From a virus: DNA of 28,273 nucleotides. Made by a program: the position numbers and the translations under genes. Within the stretch, counting starts at the first letter, position 1. Each line of letters starts with the position of its first letter. Location: the IMG/VR virus record IMGVR_UViG_3300050821_010409, positions 94,160-122,432 of that record. One strand, given 5' to 3'. Below the pieces are notes generated by a model, which saw only the letters and a program-made list of their open reading frames with translations, did no database searches and had not been told where the DNA came from. Of the stretch, positions 27,559 to 28,273 are shown piece after piece.

Positions 27559-27603
27559 CGTGATTCACCTCATTTCCTTGGTTCCTGCGTTGCCAGTACC
27601 GGG

Positions 27604-27661
27604 CTGAGTGCCCGTGGCCGCACGCGGGAGCGTTTTCCCGCGCGCGACCATGGATGCTCAG
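27604..27661 (-). repeat. Type 1 intergenic hairpin, copy 10 (variant)
   Basis: It has CTGAG/CTCAG outer arms but a diverged middle (CCATGGTCGC with GCGGCCACGG) and a GCGCGGGAAAACGCTCCCGC inner stem. The TGA of the gene at 27658-27807 is inside the 5' arm. Confidence 0.75.
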
Positions 27662-27807
27662 ATGTACTCGGCAACCCAGCCGTCAGGCAGGGCCGCTTCA
27701 AGCTCGTCAAGCTGCGCGTCTGTCAGCAGGATTGCCTCGCCCTGCTGTGTCCCGTTATCGTCCAGGACCTTGACCTGGTAGGTGGTCTCGCCCGTTTCGG
27801 CGTTCAT
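27658..27807 (-). CDS. Small protein (49 aa)
   Basis: An ATG at 27807 follows AGAAAGGAAAACTGTC. The product starts MNAETGETTYQVKVLDDNGT, with two beta strands then a Glu-rich helix (LTDAQLDELEAALPDGW) and an end AEYI. The pattern VxVLDDxGxxxGEAILLTDAQL is of a kind seen in phage orphans. It is too short for usual filters. The function is unknown. Confidence 0.7.
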   Translation of the reverse strand: MNAETGETTYQVKVLDDNGTQQGEAILLTDAQLDELEAALPDGWVAEYI

Positions 27808-27836
27808 GACAGTTTTCCTTTCTCGTCACCGGTGGC

Positions 27837-27986
27837 TTACGACAACGGCCTCAGGTCACTGCTGAAGTAGTTGCCGGTACTGCCGTCTGACCATTCCACG
27901 GCGTAGAGCCCGTTGGGGTGCTGGCGGCGGATGACGCCATAGGCCCATGGGGATTTCCGGTGCGTGACGATCTGCGCGATGCTCAT
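27837..27986 (-). CDS. Small SH3-like phage-type protein (49 aa)
   Basis: An ATG at 27986 follows AAGAAAGGAAAGGACTGTC. The product starts MSIAQIVTHRKSPWAYGVIR and continues RRQHPNGLYAVEWSDGSTGNYFSSDLRPL, a small beta-barrel pattern (G/V-x-W-x-D-G, then D-L) common in phage orphans and reminiscent of Tudor/KOW-like folds. The overlapping frame to 28068 reads through the hairpin and is a shadow. The function is unknown. Confidence 0.7.
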   Translation of the reverse strand: MSIAQIVTHRKSPWAYGVIRRQHPNGLYAVEWSDGSTGNYFSSDLRPLS

Positions 27987-28014
27987 GACAGTCCTTTCCT
28001 TTCTTGGATTCCTG

Positions 28015-28072
28015 TTGAATCCTCGCAGCCACGGACAGGAAGAATCGCCTGCCTGTGACTGCCAGCATTCAA
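28015..28072 (-). repeat. Type 1 intergenic hairpin, copy 11 (variant)
   Basis: The outer stem has become TTGAAT/ATTCAA, fully replaced on both arms relative to other copies. The middle CTGGCAGTC and GGCTGCGAG and a CAGGCAGG/CCTGTC inner stem keep the layout. This is the clearest covarying copy. Confidence 0.8.
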
Positions 28073-28080
28073 GCTGGACG

Positions 28081-28226
28081 GCTTTCTCTTTTCAGCCGTT
28101 CGGGTCAAGTCCGGAGTGGTTACCGTTTGCCCGGTGCTGACGTCGGCTATGATGGCAGCTCGTTCATCTACGTCAGCACCCTTGTGCTCATTTCTCGTGG
28201 CTTTCCGGAGTCATTTTCCGGTAGTT
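28081..28226 (-). promoter_or_regulatory. Gene-poor leader with an 11-bp hairpin and three mini-ORFs
   Basis: No ordinary gene is visible. A perfect GGTGCTGACGT/ACGTCAGCACC stem (28133-28143 with 28170-28180) has a 26-base loop with a possible inner GATG/CATC pair. On the minus strand three mini-ORFs (8, 7 and 6 codons) run in series from 28214 to 28147, linked by ATGA and TAGATG contacts. It lies just downstream of the terminal tRNA-like element. A leader/attenuator role is speculation; I see no clear sigma70 promoter. Confidence 0.4.
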
Positions 28227-28235
28227 CCCTCGCGT

Positions 28236-28273
28236 GGCACCGGGCGGAATTGAACCGCCCCCCCCCCCCCCCC
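28236..28273 (-). tRNA. 3' part of a third tRNA-like element, cut off by the window end
   Basis: Minus-strand GGCGG, loop TTCAATT, CCGCC (T-arm) is followed by CGGTGCC and A, the same 3' end layout as the other two elements (GTGCCACGC). The 5' part is missing because the window runs into a poly-C tract. Whether this one is a full tRNA cannot be seen. Confidence 0.5.

Noticed and set aside
1142-28072. CRISPR array
   Set aside because: Repeats are palindromic, kilobases apart, and separated by genes rather than by short uniform spacers. There are no cas genes.
1142-28072. Hairpin repeats as insertion sequences or miniature transposons
   Set aside because: No target-site duplications or transposase are seen. 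Positions are always just after a stop codon, and stems differ between copies, unlike mobile copies.
28132-28152. Plus-strand TTGCCC...TATGAT as a promoter
   Set aside because: The spacing is about 15 bases, it overlaps the hairpin arm, and no plus-strand gene could use it within the window.

Overview
This 28.3 kb window is high-GC DNA in which every supported gene (57 intact, one broken at the left edge) lies on the minus strand. Genes are small (15 to 456 codons), mostly without recognisable family, packed with 4-bp stop/start overlaps or 20-110 bp gaps, and there are no rRNA, ribosomal or metabolic operons. That layout fits the accessory or early region of a large actinobacteriophage; a phage-like giant plasmid is the main alternative. 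Many start codons are preceded by an AGAAAGGA-like ribosome binding site. This is complementary to the CCUCCUUUCU tail of actinobacterial 16S rRNA and points to a Streptomyces-like host. No capsid, tail, terminase, integrase, polymerase or partition gene is visible, so phage versus plasmid cannot be settled from this window.

Transcription would run from high to low coordinates. From the right: 28236-28273 is the T-arm end of a tRNA-like element running into a poly-C tract. Then come 28081-28226 (no ordinary gene, a hairpin and three mini-ORFs), small genes and a SprT-like metalloprotease (27031-27558), a three-gene coupled block (26055-26892), two compact tRNA-like elements (25831-26047), and a run of small membrane, secreted and lipoprotein genes interleaved with orphan genes (22137-25785). 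The block 19182-21681 holds three tandem copies of one gene plus a common phage-type small protein. The block 14062-19077 holds three members of a cysteine-rich paralogous family with an M20/M28-type zinc peptidase between two of them. The block 9566-13949 holds a FAD/NAD(P)-binding oxidoreductase, a C2H2 zinc-finger protein and a lipoprotein. The pair 7077-9482 encodes modular proteins whose C-terminus resembles ArdA-type antirestriction proteins. The block 3677-6977 is a translationally coupled group built round a RepA/RecA-like P-loop ATPase. The left 3.6 kb holds further small orphans.

The most striking feature is in the gaps. At least 23 intergenic spacers carry one of three families of long hairpin: type 1 with 11 copies, type 2 with 9, type 3 with 3. 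Each family keeps a fixed frame while stem sequences change on both sides, which is covariation visible by eye. In many copies the stop codon of the preceding gene lies inside the 5' arm, and the 3' arm is followed not by a U-tract but by the A/G-rich ribosome binding site of the next gene. With little room for promoters, the region reads as one or a few long polycistronic RNAs punctuated by structured elements. These could be processing, stability, insulation or protein-binding sites. This is the best candidate for an undescribed system here.
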